Assembly (NCBI GenBank): GCA_902470065.1
Contig: CABRFA010000014.1
Coordinates: 1 to 25,442 of the forward strand
Reading direction: 5' to 3'
Length of the DNA stretch: 25,442 bases
From: an uncultured Collinsella sp.
GTDB taxonomy: Bacteria; Actinomycetota; Coriobacteriia; Coriobacteriales; Coriobacteriaceae
Shown here: one piece after another, positions 1 to 6,593 of the stretch
Layout: each line of letters opens with the position of its first letter
Position numbering within the stretch: the first letter of the stretch is position 1
The notes under the pieces: generated by a model
The model's input: the letters and a program-made list of their open reading frames with translations, nothing else
What the model was told of the DNA's origin: nothing
Databases searched by the model: none
Translations under genes and position numbers: made by a program

Positions 1-53
1 AGAGCAGGGGACTCTTAATCCCAAGGTCCAGGGTTCGACCCCCTGACGGCCCA
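1..53 (+). tRNA. tRNA-Lys (CTT), 3' part only
   Basis: The window opens inside a tRNA. The anticodon loop CTCTTAA (12-18), closed by GGGA/TCCC, gives anticodon CTT, which reads lysine AAG codons. A 5-bp T stem (CAGGG 29-33 with CCCTG 41-45) encloses the T loop TTCGACC, followed by the acceptor 3' strand ACGGCCC and discriminator A53. The next bases are CCC, so the CCA end does not appear to be encoded. The 5' acceptor strand and most of the D arm lie outside the window. Confidence 0.9.
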
Positions 54-133
54 CCCAAAGATCGTTAAAGCGACTGGCTCAGGCTGGTCGCTTTTTTGTT
101 GACCTCGCATGGGGTCGAACCCGTTGGGGCGCG
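37..133 (+). repeat. Direct repeat copy 1: tRNA-Lys tail plus terminator
   Basis: This stretch recurs at 214-310, offset by exactly 177 bp. It runs from the T-loop/T-stem 3' side of the tRNA through the acceptor end and terminator to a short GGGGTCGAACCCG segment. Agreement is almost complete over about 87 bases (one G/A difference in the acceptor end) and then fades. The repeat carries only the last 17 or so bases of the tRNA, the pattern expected of an attachment-site or tandem duplication at a tRNA 3' end. Confidence 0.85.
69..97 (+). terminator. Intrinsic terminator of tRNA-Lys
   Basis: A 10-bp stem (69-78 with 83-92, including two G-T pairs) closes a TCAG tetraloop and is followed directly by six T residues (92-97). 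It lies 16 bases beyond the tRNA end and should end the tRNA transcript. Confidence 0.85.
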
Positions 134-142
134 GAGCTGAGG

Positions 143-212
143 AAATGCGTAAGCATTTGCCAGCGCAGCGCGCAAGGCGCAAAGCGCCGCAGCGACCGCC
201 TGCGCAGCAGGC
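143..212. other. Three successive short hairpins between the repeat copies
   Basis: Three perfect small inverted repeats follow each other: AAATGC/GCATTT with loop GTAA (143-158), GGCGC/GCGCC with loop AAA (176-188), and GCCTGC/GCAGGC with loop GCA (198-212). They fill most of the spacer between the two copies of the tRNA-tail repeat. No open reading frame of note is present, and a role is unknown. Confidence 0.5.
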
Positions 213-213
213 T

Positions 214-310
214 GACCCCCTGACAGCCCACCCAAAGATCGTTAAAGCGACTGGCTCAGGCTGGTCGCTTTTTTGTTGACCTCGCATGGGGTCGAACCCG
301 AAAGGGCGCG
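214..310 (+). repeat. Direct repeat copy 2: tRNA-tail remnant plus terminator
   Basis: Second copy of the 37-133 repeat. It keeps the GACCCCCTGAC tRNA 3' segment, with A instead of G at position 225, but has no upstream anticodon or D arm, so it is not a functional tRNA. It lies immediately upstream of the dinD 3' end and could be the scar or att-like boundary of an insertion at the tRNA. Confidence 0.8.
246..274 (+). terminator. Duplicate intrinsic terminator
   Basis: Base-for-base copy of the tRNA-Lys terminator: a 10-bp stem at 246-255/260-269, TCAG loop and six T residues (269-274). It lies just past the convergent dinD gene. Read leftward, the same stem is followed by only a short T run, so it may also serve weakly as a dinD terminator. 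Confidence 0.7.
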
Positions 311-317
311 GCCGCTT

Positions 318-1178
318 TCACAGATTGAGTCTACCCTGGGGATCGGTGAAACCGTCAGTACCCTCCTTGAGTTTCTTCTCGTCTGCCTTCACGCGACGCT
401 CGAGCTTTTTTGTATCCTCGGCAGGCGGTAGGTTCTCGGGAACAATTCCGCGGTCGATGAGGCTACCACGCACGCTCGTGTTGTTCTCGACGTGTTCTTG
501 TTTGATCTGGTCCAGACCGTACAGGTCGTGTTCCTCGGCGTTGAAGGCCGTCATCGAGTTCGTGAGGTCCTTTGCTTTGATGAGAACATCGGCTAGCTTG
601 TCCGCCAATGCAGCACTCTTGGGCACACCAAGCTGCCGCTTCATGTCCGCCGTGCTTCTGCCGCCGAATAACGCCTCATCGCCCTTCGACTTGATGATCG
701 CGAATCCTTTGGAGTCCACGCCTCGTTTGAACGCAATGCCCGAGAGCTGTTTCTCTGAATCGGATAGCGAGTGGCGCGCCTGCAAGCGCTGAATCTCTGC
801 GAAGCGCTGCTCTATGAGCTCTTGGCGGCGCGTCTGCACGGCAAAGTATGCCTGGGCGAGCGCGATCTCTGGCTTGTTTGAATCTCCGTTCTGCGCGATT
901 AAATAGCATGCATAGCGCGTAAGTTTGTAGTCTTTAACCGCGCGAGCGGCGACACCGGCAGTTACCATTTTCGTGGTGTCACGAAAATGGGAATCAACTG
1001 GAGTTTTGTTTGTTTCGCATGAGACTTTTGCCCTCTTAACAACTTCGGCGAAGTTCTCCCATCGAGTGTACCCCATGGGTTCCATTAAATCGCGTGCGAG
1101 CCAATACTCAACGCCGTCTTCCACATTGGCGTAGCTATCAAGTTCGATACGCCACTTCTCGATATCTCTACTGTCCAT
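318..1178 (-). CDS. dinD: DinD family DNA-damage-inducible protein
   Basis: A 286-residue protein matching DinD from end to end by recognisable motifs: RYACYLIAQNGD near residues 110-121, then AQAYFAVQTRRQEL, and a C-terminal KKLERRVKADEKK segment. In E. coli DinD is an SOS-regulated protein reported to disassemble RecA filaments; that role is transferred from the family. The start has an excellent ribosome site (GAGGAGGAG, 3-6 bases before ATG). Upstream, 1207-1221 forms a GCGGGC/GCCCGC hairpin with a TTT loop in the probable leader. I saw no Gram-positive LexA box (CGAAC-N4-GTTCG) in 1179-1262, so SOS control is not evident. The gene lies beside the duplicated tRNA end, a typical position for acquired DNA, and has somewhat lower GC than its neighbours. 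Confidence 0.9.
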   Translation of the reverse strand: MDSRDIEKWRIELDSYANVEDGVEYWLARDLMEPMGYTRWENFAEVVKRAKVSCETNKTPVDSHFRDTTKMVTAGVAARAVKDYKLTRYACYLIAQNGDSNKPEIALAQAYFAVQTRRQELIEQRFAEIQRLQARHSLSDSEKQLSGIAFKRGVDSKGFAIIKSKGDEALFGGRSTADMKRQLGVPKSAALADKLADVLIKAKDLTNSMTAFNAEEHDLYGLDQIKQEHVENNTSVRGSLIDRGIVPENLPPAEDTKKLERRVKADEKKLKEGTDGFTDPQGRLNL

Positions 1179-1261
1179 ATCTCCTCCTCGCTGGTCTATT
1201 TTCTATGCGGGCTTTGCCCGCTCTGTATTCAGAATAAGGATACGCTGTCGTGCGGACACGA

Positions 1262-1297
1262 ATGGGCCCCGTGCTGCTTCGAGCTCACGGGGCCCAT
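1262..1297. terminator. Strong hairpin downstream of the FAD oxidoreductase
   Basis: A perfect 12-bp inverted repeat (ATGGGCCCCGTG at 1262-1273 with CACGGGGCCCAT at 1286-1297) encloses a 12-base loop that can itself form a tiny GC/GC stem. It lies 43 bases past the stop of the leftward oxidoreductase gene, so a transcription-termination role is likely. No T tract follows on either strand, so it is not a classical intrinsic terminator. Confidence 0.5.
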
Positions 1298-1339
1298 GGA
1301 TATCGATTGGTTGTGTTCTGCTTTAGATAGGTGTCCGGT

Positions 1340-2866
1340 TTAATCCGCTCGATAGTGCGACCCGAGACTTTCGGTTCGCTTGCGCATGGCTTTGACCATT
1401 TCCTGTGCTAGTCGAATCTGCGATTGCAGGCGGGCGAGGGCAGCGATTTCGCTGTCGTTGGCATGTGGCTTATTTAGAGCCGTGGCTTCGTCTTGCAGGC
1501 TTTCAAGCTGTTGCAGGGCCTCGGATAGGCCTGTTTCGGTCCTGTTGATCATGCAATAGGTGCTCATCGTGTGCCTAAGGCTGTGTGTCAGGCGTTCGGC
1601 ATCTGTTGTGGCAATGCCGTACTGGGGGAGGGTGATATCCGCCTTCAGGGCTTCCTCAGGCTCCTTCTGCGCTGCAAGGGCTGCCGATGCGCCCGCGACG
1701 CGCCCGAACACGATGCCGTTGGCGCTTGACAAGCCACCAATGCGGTCGGCGCCGTGCATGCCGCCTGTCGCCTCGCCGCAAGCGTAGAGGCCCTCAACGC
1801 CCGTGTGCGCGGTCTTATCGATCTTGATGCCGCCGTTAGCGGCGTGGGCATACATCGCAACGCGCATCTCGTCGGTCGGCGCGATGCCGTGCTCGTCTTG
1901 CAGCCAGGTGGCAAAGGTCTGCACAAACTCTGGGACATCCTCGCGGGGGAAGTCGTAGTGGAGTGCCAGGCCTTCGGCACCTGCCTGTTCGATGACGAGA
2001 TCGATAGCGCGGGAGGCCAAGCGTGACGTGAAGGGACCATATCCAGAGCGCTGCTCGAGCAGGTCGTCCAGCTTGTCGTCGGCAATATCTACCGGCTGGT
2101 CTACATGCACGTAGCGCCAGGTTTTCTCGTTGAAGACCAAGTTACGCCTGGGCTCGATGAAGCCAGGCATCATCTGCATGAACTCTATATTAGTAAGTGT
2201 TGCGCCGTGCGCCAGTGCGATGGCCTGCGAGGAGCTGAGCACATCAGCCGACGTAAGGCTGCGCTCGAACAGGCCGCCTGTGCCACCGGCTGCGATGATC
2301 GTGGCCTTGGCAGCAAAGGGCACGATTCGATTTTCGGTAAGGTCGTAGAGTACGGTTCCGGTTATTCTGCCGTTCGTGTCCTCAACAAGGTCGATAAGCT
2401 CATGGCGGGGGAGCAGGCGAATGCCGAGCGACTCGATCCAGGTCGTCAGAGCGTCCTCAAGGGGCTTGCGGGTGAGGCCGCGCCACATGCGCGTCTTGTG
2501 GTCAAAGCAGGGGATAAATTGCTTTTGTTGAGCACTCTTGGCGCTTTGCGGACGCTGGAGCTCAACGCCCAGGTCTTGCTCGAGCCAGTCAATCGCTTGG
2601 GGAATGCCGTGGACGAACGTTTGGACGAGTTCGGGGTCGGCAACGCCGCCGCCGACGGCCAGGATGGTGTCGATGAGGTCCTGCTCGTCGTCTTCGTCGA
2701 CGGGACCGATGAGGCCGAGGCCCCAGGTACCCGGGAAGAAGCTCGATCCACTCATGGTCTTGCCGGCGCTTGCCACAGTGACGGTTGCACCCGTGCGTGC
2801 CGCTTCGATGGCGGCACAAAGGCCCGCAATGCCAGATCCAATTACCAGTACATCAGTCGATTCCAT
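1340..2866 (-). CDS. FAD-dependent oxidoreductase, fumarate reductase/L-aspartate oxidase superfamily
   Basis: A 508-residue flavoprotein. The N-terminal dinucleotide fold GSGIAGLCAAIEAARTGATV lies at residues 10-29, and the second FAD-contact segment HGADRIGGLSS...IVFGR at roughly 370-390. A helical C-terminal domain is typical of FrdA/SdhA/NadB proteins. There is no signal peptide, no twin-arginine motif and no attached FMN or haem domain, and no Fe-S or membrane subunit lies alongside, so it is probably a soluble cytoplasmic enzyme acting alone. The substrate cannot be named: the usual fumarate-site and aspartate-oxidase signatures are not clearly kept. ATG at 2866 is preferred because AAAGGA precedes it; a longer in-frame reading to 2923 lacks family sequence. 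No convincing promoter was seen in 2867-3050. Confidence 0.85.
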   Translation of the reverse strand: MESTDVLVIGSGIAGLCAAIEAARTGATVTVASAGKTMSGSSFFPGTWGLGLIGPVDEDDEQDLIDTILAVGGGVADPELVQTFVHGIPQAIDWLEQDLGVELQRPQSAKSAQQKQFIPCFDHKTRMWRGLTRKPLEDALTTWIESLGIRLLPRHELIDLVEDTNGRITGTVLYDLTENRIVPFAAKATIIAAGGTGGLFERSLTSADVLSSSQAIALAHGATLTNIEFMQMMPGFIEPRRNLVFNEKTWRYVHVDQPVDIADDKLDDLLEQRSGYGPFTSRLASRAIDLVIEQAGAEGLALHYDFPREDVPEFVQTFATWLQDEHGIAPTDEMRVAMYAHAANGGIKIDKTAHTGVEGLYACGEATGGMHGADRIGGLSSANGIVFGRVAGASAALAAQKEPEEALKADITLPQYGIATTDAERLTHSLRHTMSTYCMINRTETGLSEALQQLESLQDEATALNKPHANDSEIAALARLQSQIRLAQEMVKAMRKRTESLGSHYRAD

Positions 2867-3054
2867 CGGATTCCTTTCTCGTCCGGCGCATTGTCGCACG
2901 GGTGATCGGCAATGGGGCCGCAAAGACCCGGCAAATCGGTAAAGGGCAAATATGGCAGGTGGGCGTCATGGACGCTCTGACGCTCCATCTCATCACATCT
3001 TGCATTTCGCCCCAGCTGATATATCGGCATTAGCTACCCTGCGCCAGCGCAAAC

Positions 3055-3087
3055 AAAAAGAGCCGCTACCCGGGTGGGTAGCGGCTC
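3055..3087 (-). terminator. Intrinsic terminator of the scaffold/GGGtGRT operon
   Basis: A perfect 12-bp stem (3060-3071 with 3076-3087) has a 4-base loop and, read leftward, is followed by five T residues (3055-3059). It lies 36 bases after the stop of the GGGtGRT gene. Confidence 0.9.
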
Positions 3088-3122
3088 CAAAGCTCAACTA
3101 TATGAGCATCGCGCGGGCGCGA

Positions 3123-4127
3123 TTAGGCCTTGAGGGCCTCCTCGACGGCGACAGCGCAGGCGACGGTGGCACCGACCATGGGGTTGTTGCCCATGCCGAT
3201 GAGACCCATCATGTCGACGTGCGCAGGCACGGAGGAAGAACCGGCGAACTGGGCGTCGGAGTGCATGCGGCCCATGGTGTCGGTCATGCCGTAAGAGGCA
3301 GGGCCGGCGCCCATGTTGTCCGGGTGCAGGGTACGGCCAGTGCCGCCACCAGAAGCGACGGAGAAGTACTTCTTGCCAGCCTCGAGGCGCTCCTTCTTGT
3401 AGGTGCCAGCGACGGGGTGCTGGAAGCGCGTGGGGTTGGTGGAGTTACCGGTGATCGAGATGTCGACGTTCTCGTGCCACATGATGGCAACGCCCTCGCG
3501 GACGTCGTCGGCGCCGTAGCAGTTAACGGCGGCGCGGGGACCATCGGAGTAGGGGATGGTCTCGACGACCTTGAGCTCGCCCGTGAAGTAGTCGAACTGG
3601 GTCTTCACGTAGGTGAAGCCGTTGATGCGGGCGATGATCTGAGCAGCGTCCTTGCCCAGACCGTTGAGGATGACGCGCAGCGGCTTCTTGCGAGCCTTGT
3701 TGGCGTTCAGAGCCAGGCCGATAGCACCCTCAGCGGCAGCGAAGGACTCGTGACCGGCCAGGAAGGCGAAGCACTCGGTGTCGTCGGAGAGCAGCATAGC
3801 GCCCAGGTTGCCGTGGCCCAGACCGACCTTGCGGTCCTCGGCGACGGAGCCGGGAACGGTGAAGGCCTGGATGCCCTCGCCGATGATGGCGGCAGCCTCA
3901 GAAGCGGACTTGGCGCCACGCTTGACAGCGAGAGCGCAACCGAGGGTGTAGGCCCACTCGGCATTCTGGAAGGCGATGGACTGGGTGTTGTTGACGATCT
4001 CACGCGGGTTGAAGCCCTTGTCGGTGCAGATCTGCAGAGCTTCCTCGAGGGAGGCGATGCCGTTGTCGGCGAGGCACTTGTTGATCTTGTCAGCGCGGCG
4101 CTCGTAACCTTCGAACGTAACAGTCAT
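3123..4127 (-). CDS. GGGtGRT family protein of unknown function
   Basis: A 334-residue soluble protein carrying the family-defining string GGGTGRT at residues 260-266, within SVASGGGTGRTLHPDNMG. Other glycine-rich stretches (GLGHGNLGA 102-110, MGLIGMGNNPMVGA near the C-terminus) and cysteines 18, 34, 64, 119 and 203 are visible. There is no signal peptide or membrane segment. The family is known from genomes but has no established biochemical role. It follows the Fe-S scaffold-like gene by 18 bp with a strong GGGAGGG ribosome site, so the two are almost certainly one operon, and a metal-cluster or redox role is inferred only from that pairing. The length looks complete. A long open frame on the opposite strand is a codon-bias shadow. 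Confidence 0.88.
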   Translation of the reverse strand: MTVTFEGYERRADKINKCLADNGIASLEEALQICTDKGFNPREIVNNTQSIAFQNAEWAYTLGCALAVKRGAKSASEAAAIIGEGIQAFTVPGSVAEDRKVGLGHGNLGAMLLSDDTECFAFLAGHESFAAAEGAIGLALNANKARKKPLRVILNGLGKDAAQIIARINGFTYVKTQFDYFTGELKVVETIPYSDGPRAAVNCYGADDVREGVAIMWHENVDISITGNSTNPTRFQHPVAGTYKKERLEAGKKYFSVASGGGTGRTLHPDNMGAGPASYGMTDTMGRMHSDAQFAGSSSVPAHVDMMGLIGMGNNPMVGATVACAVAVEEALKA

Positions 4128-4145
4128 AGTTATTTCCCTCCCTTT

Positions 4146-4880
4146 CTACTCGTGAACCGGGAACACGCTGGCGACGGAGTGAGTCTCCTCGTCGGTGCGC
4201 GGGTCGATGTACTTGGCAGCGTTCTCCCACTGACCATAGTGGCCCATAGCGCCAGCGATGGCCTCCTCGGGGGTCTTGCCGGCCTTAACGGCGTCGGTGA
4301 ACTTGCCGAGGTTCAGGAACTCGAATGCGATGATCTCGTTCTTGTCGTTGAGAGCCATGCGGGTGACGTAGCCCTGAGCGAGCTCGAGGTAACGAGCGCC
4401 CTTGGCCTTGGTGCCGAACATGGTGCCGACCTGAGAGCGAAGGCCCTTGCCGAGGTCGTCGAGGGAGGCGCCCACGGGCAGGCCGCCCTCGGAGAACGCG
4501 GTCTGGCTGCGGCCGTAAACGATCTGCAGGAAGATCTCGCGCATAGCAACGTTGATGGCGTCGCAGACGAGGTCGGTGTTGAGGGCCTCGAGGATGGTCT
4601 TACCGGGAAGAATCTCGGAAGCCATGGCGGCAGAGTGGGTCATGCCCGAGCAGCCGATGGTCTCAACGAGGGCCTCCTCGATGATGCCGTCCTTGACGTT
4701 CAGCGTGAGCTTGCAGGCGCCCTGCTGAGGTGCGCACCAACCCACACCGTGCGTAAGACCGGAGATGTCGGAAATCTCCTTAGCCTGGACCCACTTGCCC
4801 TCCTCGGGGATGGGTGCGGGGCCGTGGTATGCACCCTTGGCAACGGGGCACATGTTCTCCACTTCCTGTGAGTACTGCAT
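4146..4880 (-). CDS. NifU/IscU-like iron-sulfur cluster scaffold protein
   Basis: A 244-residue protein whose middle resembles the NifU N-terminal/IscU fold: WCAPQQGACKLTL (residues 48-60), ETIGCSGMTHSAAMAS (73-88) and a later VCDAIN (105-110). Cysteines 49, 56, 77 and 106 are candidate cluster or metal ligands, plus Cys11 near the N-terminus. It is longer than SufU or IscU (about 140 residues) and ends in an extra roughly 100-residue segment with GYVTRMALNDKNEIIAFEFL and a helix-rich tail. It is distinct from the SufU encoded at 6159-6593. ATG at 4880 is chosen because AGGAG lies just upstream; the longer reading to 4964 adds only a low-complexity, leader-derived peptide. It is co-transcribed with the GGGtGRT gene. 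Target clusters are unknown. Confidence 0.85.
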   Translation of the reverse strand: MQYSQEVENMCPVAKGAYHGPAPIPEEGKWVQAKEISDISGLTHGVGWCAPQQGACKLTLNVKDGIIEEALVETIGCSGMTHSAAMASEILPGKTILEALNTDLVCDAINVAMREIFLQIVYGRSQTAFSEGGLPVGASLDDLGKGLRSQVGTMFGTKAKGARYLELAQGYVTRMALNDKNEIIAFEFLNLGKFTDAVKAGKTPEEAIAGAMGHYGQWENAAKYIDPRTDEETHSVASVFPVHE

Positions 4881-4973
4881 GCCTCTCCTCTCTATCGTGT
4901 TGGCGTCCCGTCTGGGGGTCGTGGCTGGCGATTGCCGGGCGACCCTTCGAAAGGGACATGACATGCAGCCCCT

Positions 4974-5001
4974 ATAATACCGCGAAATGCACGGAATATT
5001 C
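4974..5001 (-). promoter_or_regulatory. Probable promoter of the scaffold/GGGtGRT operon
   Basis: Read leftward, a TATTAT -10 hexamer (4979-4974) lies about 95 bases before the ATG. The -35 region is weak and overlaps a GAATATTC palindrome (4994-5001) that could be an operator. The leader that follows contains a CCCTT-TCG-AAGGG hairpin near 4943-4955. A perfect TATAAT is present on the plus strand at 4973-4978 but has no matching -35. Confidence 0.4.
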
Positions 5002-5033
5002 GGCGAACGGCTCAGTTTTCGTAGCGAGAAGTC

Positions 5034-5087
5034 CGGAAGTTTTAATTGAAACGGTTTAACTCTATGTTCTGTGGTCGCGAACTTCCG
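5034..5087. repeat. Inverted repeat upstream of the transposase-like gene
   Basis: CGGAAGTT (5034-5041) is repeated as AACTTCCG (5080-5087) 38 bases away. Together with 4881-5033 it makes up most of the 403-base gene-free interval 4881-5283, which otherwise holds only the leftward promoter and leader. The repeat could mark an old element boundary near the RAYT gene, but no flanking direct repeat was found. Confidence 0.4.
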
Positions 5088-5283
5088 TAGAGGGGGTCCG
5101 TCTTGGGCAAGCTATTGGTCAGCTCTTGTAAGCATTGCGGGGGTTGACCTGTTGCAACGGTGCCGTTCGCCGCCTGATTACTGCCTTTGGCCGCGCGAGT
5201 GTATTGTTTTGCGTGAATGTTTTGATGGCACGCTTCAATCGTGCTGTATTGGATGGCAAGCAGATCCCGGCGAAGGGAGCGCC

Positions 5284-6093
5284 ATGCAGCGCGTTTGGAG
5301 AACGGTTACCGGCTTTTACCATGTCTGTGCCCGCGGTACGGGCAAGCGGCTCATCTTTGAGGGCGATGACGACCGGTGGGAGTTTTTGGAGCTGATGCGC
5401 GAGTGCTGCCGCGAGGAGGGCGTGACGGTTATCGCCTGGTGCCTTATGGGCAATCACGTGCATTTGGTGCTTGCAGATTACGAGGACAGGATGAGCGCGG
5501 CGATGCACCGGCTGCTTTTGACGTACGCGCGGCGGTTCAATAAACGCACGGGGCGCACAGGCCATCTGTTCCAGAACCGTTTTGACCGGCGTTCGCTCGA
5601 TACCGATTGGCAGGTGATGGAGGCTATTCGCTCCGTACACGCCGATCCGCAGGAGGTGGGCATCAGTCTCATTGAGCGTTATCCCTGGAGCAGCTTTCCG
5701 GAGCATTTGTGCGCTTACGACGGTGACGCGGCCGATGTCGCGAGGGGATTTTCTGATCCTTCTTGCGTGCTTGAGCTTTTTGGTTCTGCCGAGGGCTTTA
5801 TTGCCTATTCGCTTTCGACGCCCGACGGCGGCGAACCGGCGCTGCGCGATATGAAAGAGACAGAGTGGGAACGCCACGCCTTTGCCGACAAGTTGGCGAA
5901 AAGCCTCGGGGCTCCGCTCCATGGGGTTAAAGACGCACCGCCTGCGCAGCGCGATACCGTTATTTTTGGATTGCACGATGCCGGTTTTACGGTGCGCCAG
6001 ATTGAGCGGTATACCGGGATTGGCAAAAGTACCGTCTCTCGTATCGTGCGCGCTTATGCGCGGGTGAAGGCACAGACTGAGCTCTCGGAATAG
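5284..6093 (+). CDS. REP-associated (Y1/HUH-type) transposase family protein with C-terminal HTH
   Basis: A 269-residue protein of the IS200-like TnpA_REP/RAYT type. The HUH metal site is CLMGNHVHLVL (His58, His60), followed by YARRFNKRTGRTGHLFQNRF (81-100) and a YPWSSF segment (133-138). Active relatives nick single-stranded DNA at REP hairpins using a tyrosine in a YIHLNPVRAG-like motif. Here the corresponding stretch reads IRSVHADPQEVG (115-126), so the nucleophile position appears to be serine. Residues 222-262 form a helix-turn-helix (GFTVRQIERYTGIGKSTVSR), a frequent tail in this group. The start at 5284 follows GAAGGGAG; a longer upstream reading is non-conserved. It stands alone between two Fe-S operons on the other strand, with no clear terminal repeats, and may be domesticated. 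Confidence 0.85.
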   Translation: MQRVWRTVTGFYHVCARGTGKRLIFEGDDDRWEFLELMRECCREEGVTVIAWCLMGNHVHLVLADYEDRMSAAMHRLLLTYARRFNKRTGRTGHLFQNRFDRRSLDTDWQVMEAIRSVHADPQEVGISLIERYPWSSFPEHLCAYDGDAADVARGFSDPSCVLELFGSAEGFIAYSLSTPDGGEPALRDMKETEWERHAFADKLAKSLGAPLHGVKDAPPAQRDTVIFGLHDAGFTVRQIERYTGIGKSTVSRIVRAYARVKAQTELSE

Positions 6094-6129
6094 AAAATGG
6101 CCGAACCACTCTTGTCAAGCGATTCGGCC
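6094..6129 (-). terminator. Probable terminator of the suf operon
   Basis: GGCCGAA (6099-6105) pairs with TTCGGCC (6123-6129) around a 17-base loop and, read leftward, is followed by A then TTTT (6097-6094). It lies 30 bases past the sufU stop and just after the convergent transposase gene. Next to it is a perfect 14-bp palindrome, AAATCTTAAGATTT (6135-6148). Confidence 0.6.
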
Positions 6130-6158
6130 AACAAAAATCTTAAGATTTGGGACAAGTA

Positions 6159-6593
6159 CTACTGATTATTTCGCCCCTCGAGCATGCCGTCGAGGGTGCG
6201 CCAGGCGAGCTCGGCGCATTTGACGCGGGCGGGCATGTGCGAGATGTCCTGGAGCTGGGCGGCTTCGTCCAGGTCTTCCAGGTCCTCCTCGGAGAGCTTC
6301 TCGCCGCGGATCATGGCGAGGAAGAGCTCTGCCAGGCGGCGAGCTTCCTCGACGGTCTCGCCGGTGATGAGATCGGCCATGATGTCGGCACTGGCCTGGC
6401 TGATGGCGCAGCCGTGGCCGGTAAAGGAGGCCTCCTCGATCACGTTGTTCTCGACACGCAGCTGCAGAGTGAGCTCGTCTCCGCAGCTGGGGTTGATGCC
6501 GTCGTGCTCGTGCGTGGGAGCATCCATCTCGTACTTGTAGTCGGGGTGCGAGTTGTGCTCCATAAATGTGGTGGAGGTGTACAGATTACCCAT
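6159..6593 (-). CDS. sufU: SufU, sulfur-relay/scaffold protein of the SUF system
   Basis: A 144-residue SufU. The three conserved cysteines are in place: Cys37 (PSCGDELTLQL, with Asp39), Cys62 (GHGCAISQASADIM) and Cys126 (RVKCAELAW). In the Gram-positive family these residues bind zinc and accept sulfur from SufS. The chosen ATG (6591-6593) overlaps the last 8 bases of sufS, giving translational coupling; the longer frame to 6725 lies inside sufS and is not conserved. It is the last gene of the suf operon and is followed by a hairpin terminator. The extra YTSTTFMEHNSH residues at the start are somewhat variable, so Met11 is an alternative start. Confidence 0.95.
   Translation of the reverse strand: MGNLYTSTTFMEHNSHPDYKYEMDAPTHEHDGINPSCGDELTLQLRVENNVIEEASFTGHGCAISQASADIMADLITGETVEEARRLAELFLAMIRGEKLSEEDLEDLDEAAQLQDISHMPARVKCAELAWRTLDGMLEGRNNQ

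Noticed and set aside
15..287. A 90-codon minus-strand frame across the tRNA repeats
   Set aside because: Its repeated peptide comes from the duplicated tRNA tail and terminator; it runs through a structural RNA gene.
286..792. A 168-codon plus-strand frame over dinD
   Set aside because: It overlaps the well-supported dinD gene in antisense and shows only Ser/Arg-rich low-complexity sequence.
1179..1262. LexA/SOS box upstream of dinD
   Set aside because: No CGAAC-N4-GTTCG or close variant is present; CTGAATACAG only superficially recalls the enterobacterial box and has the wrong spacing.
2952..4871. A 639-codon open frame on the plus strand opposite the scaffold/GGGtGRT genes
   Set aside because: It runs antisense through two clearly recognisable genes, is rich in Val/Gly/Asp/Leu as expected from GC-biased complementary codons, and has no ribosome site or family motif.
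4881..5283. Riboswitch in the interval between the scaffold operon and the transposase-like gene
   Set aside because: Only a small hairpin and a spaced inverted repeat are visible; no known riboswitch core could be recognised.
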